A DNA stretch of 62,077 nucleotides. Origin: Herbinix sp. (GTDB taxonomy: Bacteria > Bacillota > Clostridia > Lachnospirales > Lachnospiraceae). The stretch is taken from contig JAQZBN010000024.1 in NCBI GenBank assembly GCA_029238935.1, positions 1 to 62,077 of the forward strand, written 5' to 3'. The notes under the pieces were generated by a model that saw nothing but the letters and a program-made list of their open reading frames with translations, was not told where the DNA came from and searched no databases. Each line of letters opens with the position of its first letter. The stretch's first letter is position 1. A program made the translations under genes and the position numbers. Positions 53,642-62,077 of the stretch are shown here, piece by piece.

Positions 53642-55627
53642 TTAAAGAATGCTTTTCACTGCCTTCACAACATTTTCAGTAGTAAAACCGAACTTTTTGA
53701 ATAATACATTTGCCGGTGCAGATGCTCCAAAGCCTTTCATTGTAACAGTTGTTCCATCTAGACCAACATATTTGCCCCAACCAAAATCTGCGGCTGCTTC
53801 TACAGCAACTCTTGCTCTTACGCTCTTTGGCATTACTTTTTCCTTGTACTCATCGGATTGAGCTTCATATAGATCCATAGATGGCATGCTAACTACTCTT
53901 ACATCAATTCCTTCTTTTTCAAGTTCAGCTTGTGCATTAATTCCAAGTTCAACTTCTGATCCGCTTGCCATAATAATTGCATCAGGAATTGCTTTTTTAG
54001 AGTCGGATACAATATATCCTCCCTTTAGTGCTTCCTTCGAAGAACCAGCAAGCTGTGGTAAATTCTGACGAGATAATACCAAAGCGGTAGGTGTCTTCTT
54101 AGAAGTGATTGCATAATACCATGCTGCAATTGTTTCAGTAGCATCAGCAGGACGAAATACTGTGAAGTTTGGCATGGAACGAAGCATTGCCAACTGCTCA
54201 ATCGGTTCATGGGTTGGTCCATCTTCACCAACACCTATGCTGTCGTGGGTTAATACATAAGTTAAAGGTAATCCCATTAGTGAAGATAGTCTTGCCATTG
54301 GCTTTACATAATCACTAAATACGAAGAACGTTGAAACATAAGGTTTTAATCCACCATGAAGTGCAAGGCCGTTACCAATACCAGCCATAGCTAATTCTCT
54401 TACACCAAAATGTAAATTACGACCTGCATAACTATCCTTTGCATAATCTCCACAATCACTCATATAGGTCTTTGTAGAAGGAGCTAAATCAGCAGAACCT
54501 CCTATAAAATTCGGAAGAATATTCTTTATTCTATTAATTATCTGACCGGATAAGTTTCTGGTAGCTTCGGGTTTATCTGCATAAGCCCAGAACTCCTCAT
54601 TGTCTATTAAATCATTTGCAGTATCTGTGTTCTGATATTGATCCCATAACTGTCTCATCTCAGGATAATCTTTGCTGTACTTCTCAAACAAATCATTCCA
54701 TACTGCTTCTTCCTTTGCATTTTCTTCTGCAATTGCTTTATAATTCGCGTATACTTCATCAGGAACATAGAACTCTTCATGGCTTGGCCATCCAAGCTTT
54801 TCTCTTAATGCTTTTACATTGTCTATTCCAAGCGGTTCCCCATGTGCACTTGCCATACCTTCTCTTGGGCTTCCGTGACCAATCTTTGTCTTAACTGTAA
54901 TCATAGATGGACGCTCTGTATCAGCCTTCGCTGCTGCAATTGCTGCACTTATTTCCTCTAAATTATTACCATCTTCTACTACAAGAGTCTGGAAACCATA
55001 TGCATCAAAACGTTTTCTTACATCTTCAGTGAATGCGATATCGGTACTTCCCTCTATTGAAATTTTATTTGAATCGTAGAGTACGATTAATTTACTTAAA
55101 CCAAGGGTTCCAGCGAGAGAAAACGCTTCAGATGTAATACCTTCCATCATGCATCCATCTCCGCCTATTACATAGGTATAATGATCAACAATCGGATATC
55201 CTTTTTTATTAAATACCGCAGCAAGATGCGTTTCTGCCATTGCCATCCCTACTGACATAGCCATACCTGCACCTAAAGGTCCTGTGGTAGCCTCCACGCC
55301 TATAGTATGACCATATTCTGGATGTCCTGGAGTTAGAGAACCTTCCTGACGAAATTGTGCCAATTCCTCAACCGGTAAGTTACCATAGCCGAATAAATGC
55401 AATAATGAATATAAAAGCATAGACCCATGACCACCTGATAAAACAAAACGATCCCTATTAGCCCAGGTAGGGTTAGCTGGGTTGTGTTTCATATGTTTTG
55501 CCCATAACTCGTAGGCCATAGCTGCCGCACCCAAAGGAAGTCCGGGATGTCCTGAATTTGCCTTCTGTACTCCGTCGGCAGATAATACTCTGATCGCATT
55601 TACTGACATTATATCGATGTTGCTCAT
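53642..55627 (-). CDS. tkt: Transketolase
   Basis: This 661-residue thiamine-diphosphate enzyme transfers two-carbon ketol units in the pentose phosphate pathway. The N-terminal domain has [18 protein letters not shown], a TPP-binding [14 protein letters not shown] and [14 protein letters not shown]. The central domain holds DLAPSTKTY and [18 protein letters not shown]. The protein is full length. It lies 37 bp downstream of the transaldolase gene with AAGGAGG before the ATG, and the two form an operon supplying the non-oxidative pentose pathway. There is no sign of damage. Confidence 0.95.
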   Translation of the reverse strand: MSNIDIMSVNAIRVLSADGVQKANSGHPGLPLGAAAMAYELWAKHMKHNPANPTWANRDRFVLSGGHGSMLLYSLLHLFGYGNLPVEELAQFRQEGSLTPGHPEYGHTIGVEATTGPLGAGMAMSVGMAMAETHLAAVFNKKGYPIVDHYTYVIGGDGCMMEGITSEAFSLAGTLGLSKLIVLYDSNKISIEGSTDIAFTEDVRKRFDAYGFQTLVVEDGNNLEEISAAIAAAKADTERPSMITVKTKIGHGSPREGMASAHGEPLGIDNVKALREKLGWPSHEEFYVPDEVYANYKAIAEENAKEEAVWNDLFEKYSKDYPEMRQLWDQYQNTDTANDLIDNEEFWAYADKPEATRNLSGQIINRIKNILPNFIGGSADLAPSTKTYMSDCGDYAKDSYAGRNLHFGVRELAMAGIGNGLALHGGLKPYVSTFFVFSDYVKPMARLSSLMGLPLTYVLTHDSIGVGEDGPTHEPIEQLAMLRSMPNFTVFRPADATETIAAWYYAITSKKTPTALVLSRQNLPQLAGSSKEALKGGYIVSDSKKAIPDAIIMASGSEVELGINAQAELEKEGIDVRVVSMPSMDLYEAQSDEYKEKVMPKSVRARVAVEAAADFGWGKYVGLDGTTVTMKGFGASAPANVLFKKFGFTTENVVKAVKSIL

Positions 55628-55664
55628 TTTATTGCCTCCTTAAACTTAAGTTTTAATATATTAT

Positions 55665-56318
55665 TTACTCCCCAAACACTGCTTTATAATCTTGTTGGAA
55701 CTTTTCAATTCCTGCAGTTGTCATCGGATGTTTTGTACATTGTTCAATTACACTTAATGGTACTGTTGCTATATCAGCACCAGCTAATGCGCATTCCGTA
55801 ATATGAATAGAATTACGAATACTTGCTGCAATAATTTGTGTATCTATTTTATAAAAATGAAAGATTTGTGAGATTGTTTTAATTAACTCAGAACCTTGTG
55901 TAGAAATGTCATCCAGTCTTCCTACAAAAGGAGATACATAAGTAGCGCCTGCTCTGGCTGCAAGAAGTGCCTGATTTGCGGAAAAGATTAAAGTTACATT
56001 TGTCTTTATACCTTCACTTGCTAAAACCTTGGTCGCCTTTAATCCTTCCAGTGTCATTGGAATCTTGACAACCATATTAGGGTGAATCTTCGCAATTTCT
56101 CTACCCTCTGCGATCATACCTTCTGCAGTTACGGTAGTTGCTTTAACCTCACCACTGATAGGTCCATCTACTATTTGTGTAATTTCCCGAATAACCTCTG
56201 TAAAATCTCTGCCTTCCTTAGCAATCAGGGAAGGGTTTGTTGTAACTCCGCAAATTACACCTAAGTCGTTTGCTCTCTTAATTTCCTCAACGTTAGCAGT
56301 ATCAAGAAAAAGCTTCAT
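55665..56318 (-). CDS. tal: Transaldolase (small, TalC/Fsa-like)
   Basis: This 217-residue beta-barrel enzyme moves a dihydroxyacetone unit between sugar phosphates. Family phrases are [26 protein letters not shown], the Schiff-base lysine in VVKIPMT (around K85) and [10 protein letters not shown]. The short length matches the MipB/TalC group, which includes both transaldolases and fructose-6-phosphate aldolases. Its pairing with transketolase makes transaldolase likelier, but sequence alone does not settle it. First gene of the tal-tkt operon, ATG behind AAAAGGAGG. Confidence 0.88.
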   Translation of the reverse strand: MKLFLDTANVEEIKRANDLGVICGVTTNPSLIAKEGRDFTEVIREITQIVDGPISGEVKATTVTAEGMIAEGREIAKIHPNMVVKIPMTLEGLKATKVLASEGIKTNVTLIFSANQALLAARAGATYVSPFVGRLDDISTQGSELIKTISQIFHFYKIDTQIIAASIRNSIHITECALAGADIATVPLSVIEQCTKHPMTTAGIEKFQQDYKAVFGE

Positions 56319-56499
56319 GTTATGTCCTCCTTTTAAAAAGCACGAAAACCAGTTATGGATTTTATGTTACTTATTATGCAAAATAGCCAAATATTAAACC
56401 ATTATGCGTTACCTACCTAAATATACAATAAAAATATTCACAATACAAGCACAATGTTATAATTAATTTAATAATTTAACTAATTATAAAAATCTGGAA

Positions 56500-58716
56500 T
56501 TATTCTTTCGACTTAAAGTATATATCTTCAAATTCCGCAACAGGCATTGGTTTTGCAAAATAATAACCTTGGATAATATCACATCCTATCTCAGCTAAAA
56601 ATTCAACCTGCTCCTTTGTTTCAATACCTTCTGCAACTACCAGCATATTTAAATCTTTTGCCATAGATATCGTATTACGTATAACAGTATGTCCTCTTTC
56701 TAAATCATCAGTTTCATAAAAAAGTTCTCGATCTAGTTTGACAACGTCAAGAGGTATGTCTTTCAAAGAATTTAGAGACGAATAACCAGCCCCAAAGTCA
56801 TCCATGGAAATTAAAAATCCATATTTTTTCATCATAACAACTGTTTTAATTAAAATATGTTTGTTTTCGAAAAATGCACTTTCACTTAATTCTAACTCAA
56901 TTAACTCATGAGGTATATTATATTCATCTACTATATTTTTTATATTATCTGCTAAATTAGGATCAGCAAAATGAATTCTAGAAATATTTACGGATATTGG
57001 TTTAGGATTATACCCGCTATCTAACCAGCGACGAAATACTTCACATACTTTACGCAACATATAGTTATCTAGCTCTGTAATGAAACCATTTTTCTCGAAG
57101 ATAGGTATAAAATATCCCGGCGATATAATATTTCCTTTTTCATTAACCCACCGTACCAAAGCCTCAGCTCCATACATTGATTCATCTAAGGTCCTATATT
57201 TGGGTTGCAAATAAACTACAAACTCTTCTTTTTTTAAGGCGTCATACATAGTCTTCTCAATTTCTTCTTCTTTTAGCAATCTAATTTTAGTTGCATCATC
57301 AAAGTAAGAAATAATGCCTTCTGCACTTCCTTTAATTGCATTTTTCGCCACTTTGGCATAATCACTCATTTTATCTACAGAATCTCTTCGTTCAGAAATA
57401 TAGTAGACTCCAAAACATAGCTTAGCAGTTCTCGTGTTTTTTATACGGCGTACTCTATCTATTAGATCATTAATCCGTTCCATTACTTCATTTTCTTGAT
57501 GGTAGGATAACATAAGATAAAATTGATCTGCTGAATATCTTCCATAGGGTTCACCGGATTTAACCCATTTTTTTAATACTATAGCAATATCTTTGAGAAT
57601 TTCATCGCCTTTTTGATATCCATACGCATCATTAATAATTTTAAAGCGATGAATATCAAAATTGATTAAAGCATATCGTTTCTTTCTATACAACCTACTA
57701 TTTAAAATTCGATTTACATCAGCTTTGAACTTATACCAATTGTTTCCCCCTGTAACAGGATCATAATATAACATTCTAACAAGTTTTCGATTTGATCTTC
57801 TTTGGAAAATAATCATCATTAGAAACAAAACGATTATCCCTATTAATACGATTGTCCACATGCTGTATGTAAGTTTTATAATATCCTGTGCGACTGGGTC
57901 AATTTGATCTTTTCTACCAATTAACACTGTCCACTTATTGATACCTATTGGTTTTTGATACCAAATGTATGTTTCTTTTCGATTCTCATCTAGGTAGATA
58001 TTCCTTATATTAAGCTCTATCTTCTGTTCTTGACCTTTCTTATAGAGATATCCATTTGCTATCGCTCTTCCGTAATAGAAGTTTATTATGTCACTACCTT
58101 TTGAATAAGCAACTAATTGATTACTGCTATTTAATACATATATTATACTACCCATTAATTCCGGTGTTTCTTTATAACCAACATCATCCATTTGTGCGCT
58201 TACGGTTGCCAGTAATACCCCATCAATTTCATTGTTTACTACAATGGGAGCCGCATATATCATGACTGGTTCATTCATATTCCGATAAGTTAGAGAATCT
58301 GATACATTGATTTCTCCTTTAATTGCTTTTAAAAAATATATTTTTTCAGATACAAAAATTTCTGATCCATCAATTCTATAGCCATAACCATCTTTATTAA
58401 CAATCGCTAAATCAATATATTTGTCGTTTTCACCAAGGATTGGTAAAATGTTGATAATTCTTTCTTTTGTCAATTCCCCAGCTTGTCCGACTAGATTTGC
58501 TGATACTTGCACCGATTGATAATTGTTCTGTATGTTTTGACTTAATAATATAGCGGTATTCTCTGCCAACGAATTATACTTCTCATTCATCGTGTTATAA
58601 CTATATTGAATCATTTTTTCCATATGAAAAAGGCCTAAGCTTAATGAAATAAACAAACTAATTATAGCTAATATAATTAGTGGTGCTATTCTATTTTGCG
58701 GCACTTTAAATTTCAT
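56500..58716 (-). CDS. Membrane sensor with degenerate GGDEF and intact EAL domain (c-di-GMP phosphodiesterase)
   Basis: This 738-residue protein has a helix at 10-30, an extracellular dCache-like sensor (about 40-280), a second helix (about 283-305), a GGDEF domain (about 318-470) and an EAL domain (about 480-735). The cyclase motif reads RYSADQF instead of RYGGDEF, so cyclase activity is unlikely. The EAL domain keeps GAEALVRW, NISRIHF, ELELSES, MDDFGAGYSS, VVKLDRE, AEGIET and QGYYFAKP, so c-di-GMP breakdown is likely. Ligand binding outside may thus control c-di-GMP and so pili, motility or biofilm. A 5 x 17 bp repeat lies 35 bp upstream of its start. Confidence 0.9.
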   Translation of the reverse strand: MKFKVPQNRIAPLIILAIISLFISLSLGLFHMEKMIQYSYNTMNEKYNSLAENTAILLSQNIQNNYQSVQVSANLVGQAGELTKERIINILPILGENDKYIDLAIVNKDGYGYRIDGSEIFVSEKIYFLKAIKGEINVSDSLTYRNMNEPVMIYAAPIVVNNEIDGVLLATVSAQMDDVGYKETPELMGSIIYVLNSSNQLVAYSKGSDIINFYYGRAIANGYLYKKGQEQKIELNIRNIYLDENRKETYIWYQKPIGINKWTVLIGRKDQIDPVAQDIIKLTYSMWTIVLIGIIVLFLMMIIFQRRSNRKLVRMLYYDPVTGGNNWYKFKADVNRILNSRLYRKKRYALINFDIHRFKIINDAYGYQKGDEILKDIAIVLKKWVKSGEPYGRYSADQFYLMLSYHQENEVMERINDLIDRVRRIKNTRTAKLCFGVYYISERRDSVDKMSDYAKVAKNAIKGSAEGIISYFDDATKIRLLKEEEIEKTMYDALKKEEFVVYLQPKYRTLDESMYGAEALVRWVNEKGNIISPGYFIPIFEKNGFITELDNYMLRKVCEVFRRWLDSGYNPKPISVNISRIHFADPNLADNIKNIVDEYNIPHELIELELSESAFFENKHILIKTVVMMKKYGFLISMDDFGAGYSSLNSLKDIPLDVVKLDRELFYETDDLERGHTVIRNTISMAKDLNMLVVAEGIETKEQVEFLAEIGCDIIQGYYFAKPMPVAEFEDIYFKSKE

Positions 58717-58750
58717 TCGCTATCTCCTTAGTAAGTTTTCCTTGTTTATC

Positions 58751-58833
58751 ATGTTATTTATACTAGCATGTTATTTATATTAGCATGGTATTTATACTAG
58801 CGTGGTATTTATACTAGCATGGTATTTATTAGT
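58751..58833. repeat. Tandem repeat, five copies of a 17-bp unit
   Basis: Copies of ATGTTATTTATACTAGC start at 58751, 58768, 58785, 58802 and 58819, with one or two changes each and the last one shortened. Read on the minus strand each holds TAGTATAAATA, close to a -10 sequence. The array lies just upstream of the EAL gene. The rest of the 58717-59232 gap is AT-rich with short TAGTAAATA repeats and no gene. Confidence 0.85.
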
Positions 58834-59232
58834 ATGTTTACAAACTAATTTATTTGATATCTTATTACTATTTCGTTCATTAAATTCTAATAGTTAATAG
58901 TAAATAGTAAATAATCTTATCCATTTATAATAGTATAGTTATTATAACTAGTATATGGATATTTCACTACCGGTTTCATTATCCAATTTTGTATTTAATT
59001 ACATTCCAGTTTTCTATATTCAATTTAAGTGTAATGAGCTACTAATCTTTAAATCCTCGACTAACTAATAAAAACTAGATTCGTTCATAACAATAGTTAC
59101 CTAAGGCACCCATACTATTCTATCCTAATAATTATAGTAAAATTATACTATCAAATTTCTAACTTCCTGATAAAATTACAGAAATGATTTATAGATATAA
59201 TCACGAATCACATTGATTAGAGGTACCCTTTG

Positions 59233-59952
59233 TTAAATTCGCGAGAAAACTTCACCTAATCTCGTTTGAATTAAGAGGTTAGTTTCATCATCATAAGGTG
59301 TTGGTAACTGATTTATTAATACCATCTTATCACCTTTATAGTGTTTTATGAATCCTGCAGCTGGATAAACAGATAATGATGTTCCACCAACTATTAAAAT
59401 ATCGGCCTGTGAAATGAGATGAATAGCTTCATTCATATTTTTTTCATCAAGAGCTTCTTCATAGAGTACTACATCTGGTTTAATAACTCCATTACATTTG
59501 CATATCGGTACTTCATCATGCCAATCAATATCCTGAACTGAATGAAATTCACCGCATCTCATACAGAAGTTTCTTAATATAGATCCATGCAGTTCACATA
59601 CATGCCTACTTCCAGCCTTTTGATGGAGACCATCTATATTTTGTGTAATAATACCCCTTAACTTACCACTTGCTTCTAATTCAGCTAATTTACTATGTGC
59701 GATATTAGGTTTTATATCTGTTTTTAGAATCCATTCTTTATAAAATTTGAAAAACTCAACAGTATGTGATATAAAAAAACTATGACTTAAAATTATCTCC
59801 GGCGGAAAATGATAACTTTTGTGATAAAGACCATTTGCTCCTCGAAAGTCTGGTATCCCACTTTCAGTAGATACACCGGCTCCACCAAAAAACACTATAT
59901 TATTACTCTCTTCCACCCATGATTTTAATAACTCAATTTTCTTCAACGTCAT
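59233..59952 (-). CDS. cobB: NAD-dependent protein deacylase, sirtuin family
   Basis: This 239-residue Sir2 enzyme removes acetyl or other acyl groups from lysines using NAD. It has GGAGVSTESGIPDFRG (about 23-38), TQNIDGLHQKAGS (about 107-119), the catalytic His in ELHGS and a zinc knuckle formed by two Cys pairs (CMRCG and CKCNG). VGGTSLSVYPAAG and VLINQLPTPYD complete the NAD fold. The length is typical of bacterial CobB/SrtN. Single gene, ATG behind AGAGGAAG. Targets are unknown. Confidence 0.93.
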   Translation of the reverse strand: MTLKKIELLKSWVEESNNIVFFGGAGVSTESGIPDFRGANGLYHKSYHFPPEIILSHSFFISHTVEFFKFYKEWILKTDIKPNIAHSKLAELEASGKLRGIITQNIDGLHQKAGSRHVCELHGSILRNFCMRCGEFHSVQDIDWHDEVPICKCNGVIKPDVVLYEEALDEKNMNEAIHLISQADILIVGGTSLSVYPAAGFIKHYKGDKMVLINQLPTPYDDETNLLIQTRLGEVFSRI

Positions 59953-60563
59953 TTGGCTTCCTCTTCTCTATGTGAGATAACCATAACATATACAATATGT
60001 TCCCAATAATATATTACCCAATTTTCCTTAACTGTCAATGTTGGAAGCATATTTTGATGAATGAGATGTTATCTTTTTTATTAAATGAATGGAATATAAG
60101 AAGCGTTAATGTATATTTCCACAAGATAAGTTAAAAACTTTGATTTAATCCACAAATAACAATCCCATAGTGTAATTCTTATGTATAACTATTTTAATGA
60201 ACCTTGGTAAACCCAAAAATATTATAATCATATTTGACCTGTCTTATTGAACATAAATATATGTAGAACGTAATTTTATCTAGTTACCAATTTATCTGTA
60301 ATAAATATGTTGCAATTCTATTATTTGTATTTTCTATATCATAAAAAGGTCAGGTCAATTACAGTACATCATACTACTTTAATCATAAACTCAATAATTT
60401 ATGATGGTATATCATCAAATGTTTTTATAGAAATATTTTTTCATAAAAAAAGCATCTATAATCATACTGCCTACTCATCATCTTGTTAGAACGTTGATGA
60501 AATAGGGTAGATATATAAATGCTCTTTCAAAAATACTTTGAGTAAATTTTATTAAATAAAAAA
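59953..60563. other. Gene-free AT-rich gap
   Basis: This 611-bp gap between the sirtuin gene start and the tRNA cluster has no convincing gene. A 60-codon plus-strand reading frame at 60307-60489 is made of AT-rich codons without a ribosome-binding site. A T-run on the minus strand (60556-60563) directly follows tRNA-Phe and may end tRNA transcription. Confidence 0.5.
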
Positions 60564-60636
60564 TGCCCAGAGCCGGAATCGAACCAGCGACACAAGGATT
60601 TTCAGTCCTTTGCTCTACCAACTGAGCTATCTGGGC
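60564..60636 (-). tRNA. tRNA-Phe (GAA), copy 1
   Basis: This cloverleaf is 73 bases, without encoded CCA. The acceptor GCCCAGA/TCTGGGC, anticodon loop CTGAAAA (GAA) and T-loop GGTTCGATTCC are normal. It is the last gene of the minus-strand array and is identical in sequence to the copy at 61217-61289. Confidence 0.95.
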
Positions 60637-60734
60637 AAGTTAAATTCGTTGTCCCACGTAAGAAGATTTACTTTTGGGAAACGATAATTATTCAATTATC
60701 ATCAAATCATTTTTATTAACTATCTTATTATGAA

Positions 60735-60808
60735 TTGCGGGGACAGGATTTGAACCTATGACCTTCGGGTTATGAGCCCGACGAGCTTCCAGACTGCTCC
60801 ACCCCGCG
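60735..60808 (-). tRNA. Initiator tRNA-Met (CAT), copy 1
   Basis: The CGCGGGG acceptor has the C1-A72 mismatch typical of bacterial initiator tRNA, and the anticodon stem-loop TCGGGCTCATAACCCGA has the three G-C pairs of tRNA-fMet. It is nearly identical to the copy at 61406-61479 (one base differs, in the T-stem). Confidence 0.93.
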
Positions 60809-60860
60809 ACATTGTTTTTAACCAAGCTGAATAATAACTTATTTAATTGACTTTGCCAAA

Positions 60861-60942
60861 TGGATGGGGAAGGATTCGAACCTTCGAAAGCGTTGCTAAC
60901 AGATTTACAGTCTGCCCCCTTTGGCCACTCGGGAACCCATCC
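60861..60942 (-). tRNA. tRNA-Tyr (GTA), copy 1
   Basis: This is an 82-base class II tRNA with long variable arm, acceptor GGATGGG/CCCATCC and anticodon loop CTGTAAA (GTA). The second copy is at 61538-61619. Confidence 0.93.
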
Positions 60943-60967
60943 AAACACAACAAATCTCTTTGTTGTA

Positions 60968-60994
60968 AGCCGACGATCGGACTCGAACCGATAG
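60968..60994 (-). pseudogene. 3' fragment of a tRNA-Thr-like gene, copy 1
   Basis: Only a T-arm (ATCGG-TTCGAGT-CCGAT) and the 3' acceptor strand CGTCGGC remain; the 5' half expected to start GCCGACG is missing. Beyond the break the sequence is unrelated AT-rich DNA. The break is at the same place as in copy 2. Confidence 0.75.
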
Positions 60995-61065
60995 GAATCT
61001 TAGAAACTATATATCAATAACTCTATTAATCAAATATTTCATTTTGTTTATTTGCATACTCGAAA

Positions 61066-61091
61066 ATAAAAAGGATCTCTAGTGAGATCCG
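61066..61091 (-). terminator. Terminator after tRNA-Lys
   Basis: GGATCTC and GAGATCC form a 7-bp stem with a four-base loop followed by TTTTTATTTT on the minus strand. It ends the rRNA-proximal tRNA array, so copy 1 would need its own promoter or read-through. Confidence 0.85.
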
Positions 61092-61096
61092 AGTAA

Positions 61097-61169
61097 TGAG
61101 ACATCCGGGGTTCGAACCCGGGACACCTTGATTAAAAGTCAAGTGCTCTACCAGCTGAGCTAATATCTC
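61097..61169 (-). tRNA. tRNA-Lys (TTT)
   Basis: This is a 73-base cloverleaf, acceptor GAGATAT/ATGTCTC (one G-T wobble), anticodon loop CTTTTAA (TTT). It has no copy in the first array and lies between the two arrays. Confidence 0.93.
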
Positions 61170-61216
61170 ATCCTAAAATAGGCTTTTCATTTACTTTGAT
61201 ATTATTCAAAGCAAAA

Positions 61217-61289
61217 TGCCCAGAGCCGGAATCGAACCAGCGACACAAGGATTTTCAGTCCTTTGCTCTACCAACTGAGCTATCTGGGC
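61217..61289 (-). tRNA. tRNA-Phe (GAA), copy 2
   Basis: This has the same 73-base sequence as copy 1 at 60564-60636, with GAA anticodon. It lies between initiator tRNA-Met and tRNA-Lys. Confidence 0.95.
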
Positions 61290-61405
61290 AAGGTCAACTT
61301 CGTTGGCCTCGGAAGAAACTAATCTCTTCTTGGGTAAACGAAAATTATTCAATTTTCATTTTATTAATATCTAATAACAAAGATTATGTATATTGTTATT
61401 ATGAG

Positions 61406-61479
61406 TTGCGGGGATAGGATTTGAACCTATGACCTTCGGGTTATGAGCCCGACGAGCTTCCAGACTGCTCCACCCCGCG
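61406..61479 (-). tRNA. Initiator tRNA-Met (CAT), copy 2
   Basis: This carries initiator features as in copy 1 (C1-A72 mismatch, G-C rich anticodon stem). One T-stem base differs, giving a fully paired ATAGG/CCTAT stem. Confidence 0.93.
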
Positions 61480-61537
61480 ACATTGTTTTGACCCTTGTTG
61501 AGGTATTACTTATTTTATTTAATTGGCTTATGCCAAA

Positions 61538-61619
61538 TGGATGGGGAAGGATTCGAACCTTCGAAAGCGTCGCTAACAGATTTACAGTCTGCCCCCTTTG
61601 GCCACTCGGGAACCCATCC
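61538..61619 (-). tRNA. tRNA-Tyr (GTA), copy 2
   Basis: This is an 82-base class II tRNA, anticodon GTA, with a single-base difference in the variable arm compared with copy 1. Confidence 0.93.
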
Positions 61620-61644
61620 AAACACAACAAATCTCTTTGTTGTA

Positions 61645-61671
61645 AGCCGACGATCGGACTCGAACCGATAG
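61645..61671 (-). pseudogene. 3' fragment of tRNA-Thr-like gene fused to tRNA-Val, copy 2
   Basis: The same T-arm and acceptor strand CGTCGGC as copy 1 are present. Here the fragment directly joins the 3' side of tRNA-Val through AGGTCT. Its own 5' half is absent. Confidence 0.75.
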
Positions 61672-61740
61672 ACCTATAGGGCTCGAACCTATGACCCTCT
61701 GCTTGTAAGGCAGATGCTCTCCCAGCTGAGCTAAGATCCC
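61668..61740 (-). tRNA. tRNA-Val (TAC) with altered 3' acceptor strand
   Basis: The 5' acceptor GGGATCT, D-arm, anticodon loop CTTACAA (TAC) and T-arm are normal. The 3' strand, expected as AGGTCCC plus A, reads AGGTCTA and runs into the tRNA-Thr fragment. Six of seven acceptor pairs can still form (two wobbles), but G1 faces A and the discriminator is T. It could be inactive or a hybrid. A shared AGGTC may have been the break point. Confidence 0.65.
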
Positions 61741-61823
61741 ATGGGATTATTATTTACCGGAATTCATATATCATTCCATGTAAATAATAACTATTATGTA
61801 AAATATGCTTAATTTGCATATAC

Positions 61824-61897
61824 CGACCCAGAAGGGACTCGAACCCTCGACCTCCGCCGTGACAGGGCGGCGCTCTAACCAACTGAGCCACTAGGCC
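61824..61897 (-). tRNA. tRNA-Asp (GTC)
   Basis: This is a 74-base cloverleaf with acceptor GGCCTAG/CTGGGTC (two wobbles), anticodon loop CTGTCAC (GTC) and G73. It is the first tRNA after the 23S rRNA gene. Confidence 0.93.
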
Positions 61898-62004
61898 ATT
61901 TTAAGTACACTACACACGAAAATGTTATTACATCCAAAGAGATTATCTCCAGGAGATTATCTCCTTACGAGGATCTGGTCCTCGATTTTACTGTAAACCT
62001 GTTT

Positions 62005-62077
62005 AGGTCAAGCCCTCGACCGATTAGTAACAGTCAGCTCCATGCGTTACCGCACTTCCACCTCTGTCCTATCTACC
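62005..62077 (-). rRNA. 3' end of 23S rRNA gene (partial)
   Basis: The minus strand reads GTTACTAATCGGTCGAGGGC then TTGACC, which matches the conserved 23S 3' terminus. The gene continues past the window edge. Between it and tRNA-Asp (about 105 bp) I see hairpins (CGAGG/CCTCG and two AGATAATCT palindromes) but no 5S rRNA gene. Confidence 0.85.

Noticed and set aside
60307..60489. 60-codon reading frame before the tRNA cluster
   Set aside because: AT-rich codons, no ribosome-binding site, no recognisable protein.
60688..60948. 86-codon frame on the minus strand
   Set aside because: Lies across tRNA-fMet and tRNA-Tyr; tRNA genes explain the sequence.
61443..61679. 78-codon frame on the plus strand
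   Set aside because: Antisense to tRNA genes, a common false gene call.

Overview
The window is low-GC DNA from a spore-forming, motile, anaerobic Firmicute, most likely a Lachnospiraceae (Clostridium cluster XIVa) relative. Signs of this are a Met T-box leader, strong Shine-Dalgarno sites with several TTG/GTG starts, a BofA sporulation gene, a DUF2508/YaaL gene, a secretin-free Tad-type pilus locus, FHA/PP2C/PASTA-kinase signalling genes, and PEP carboxykinase plus transketolase/transaldolase metabolism. The family assignment is an inference from gene content; no species is claimed.

Layout. 1-0.9 kb: an AraC-type regulator. 0.9-12.2 kb (minus strand): a Tad/Flp-like pilus operon, tadZ-tadA-tadB-tadC-flp-DUF5702-tadE-prepilin peptidase-tadE-FHA. 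12.6-13.3 kb: divergent bofA and yaaL. 13.35-13.99 kb: a gene-free, pyrimidine-rich field of degenerate ~16-20 nt repeats. 14-19.7 kb (minus): fliS, flagellin and a very large FliK-like protein. 20-23.7 kb (plus): a DUF885 lipoprotein peptidase and PEP carboxykinase. 23.8-29.4 kb (minus): a Ser/Thr phospho-signalling operon (PASTA/LRR kinase, trypsin-FHA, PP2C phosphatase, Zn-ribbon-FHA). 29.7-32.1 kb (minus): metG under a T-box. 32.3-37.8 kb: a DUF4846-CapA lipoprotein, galE, a possible nuclease-fold protein and an S1-domain protein. 38.2-39.7 kb (minus): a RelQ-like (p)ppGpp synthetase with a coiled-coil membrane partner. 39.9-43.8 kb (plus): a heterodimeric ABC exporter behind a 27-codon leader peptide and attenuator. 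44.1-46.4 kb: a two-component system. 46.6-53.1 kb: an oligopeptide (Opp) operon with an attenuator-like leader. 53.6-56.3 kb: transaldolase-transketolase. 56.5-58.7 kb: a dCache-GGDEF-EAL protein. 59.2-60 kb: a sirtuin. 60.5-62.1 kb (minus): the 3' end of a 23S rRNA gene followed by tRNA genes present in two tandem copies, with a fused Val/Thr tRNA at one junction.

How the parts fit. The pilus operon appears to be complete except that its motor ATPase (TadA/CpaF) lacks the Walker A segment entirely. This would disable the pilus unless it is an assembly error or another ATPase substitutes. FHA domains occur both at the end of the pilus operon and in the kinase operon, so phosphothreonine signalling may reach the pilus. 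The ABC exporter has the asymmetric catalytic sites of BmrCD/LmrCD-type drug pumps, and its leader resembles ribosome-mediated attenuation.

Other structure worth a second look: a 62-nt palindrome inserted between two 115-bp direct repeats, a 151-bp element with 26-bp terminal inverted repeats inside the pilus operon, and a 5 x 17 bp tandem repeat upstream of the EAL gene. No prophage, insertion-sequence transposase or CRISPR array was seen.
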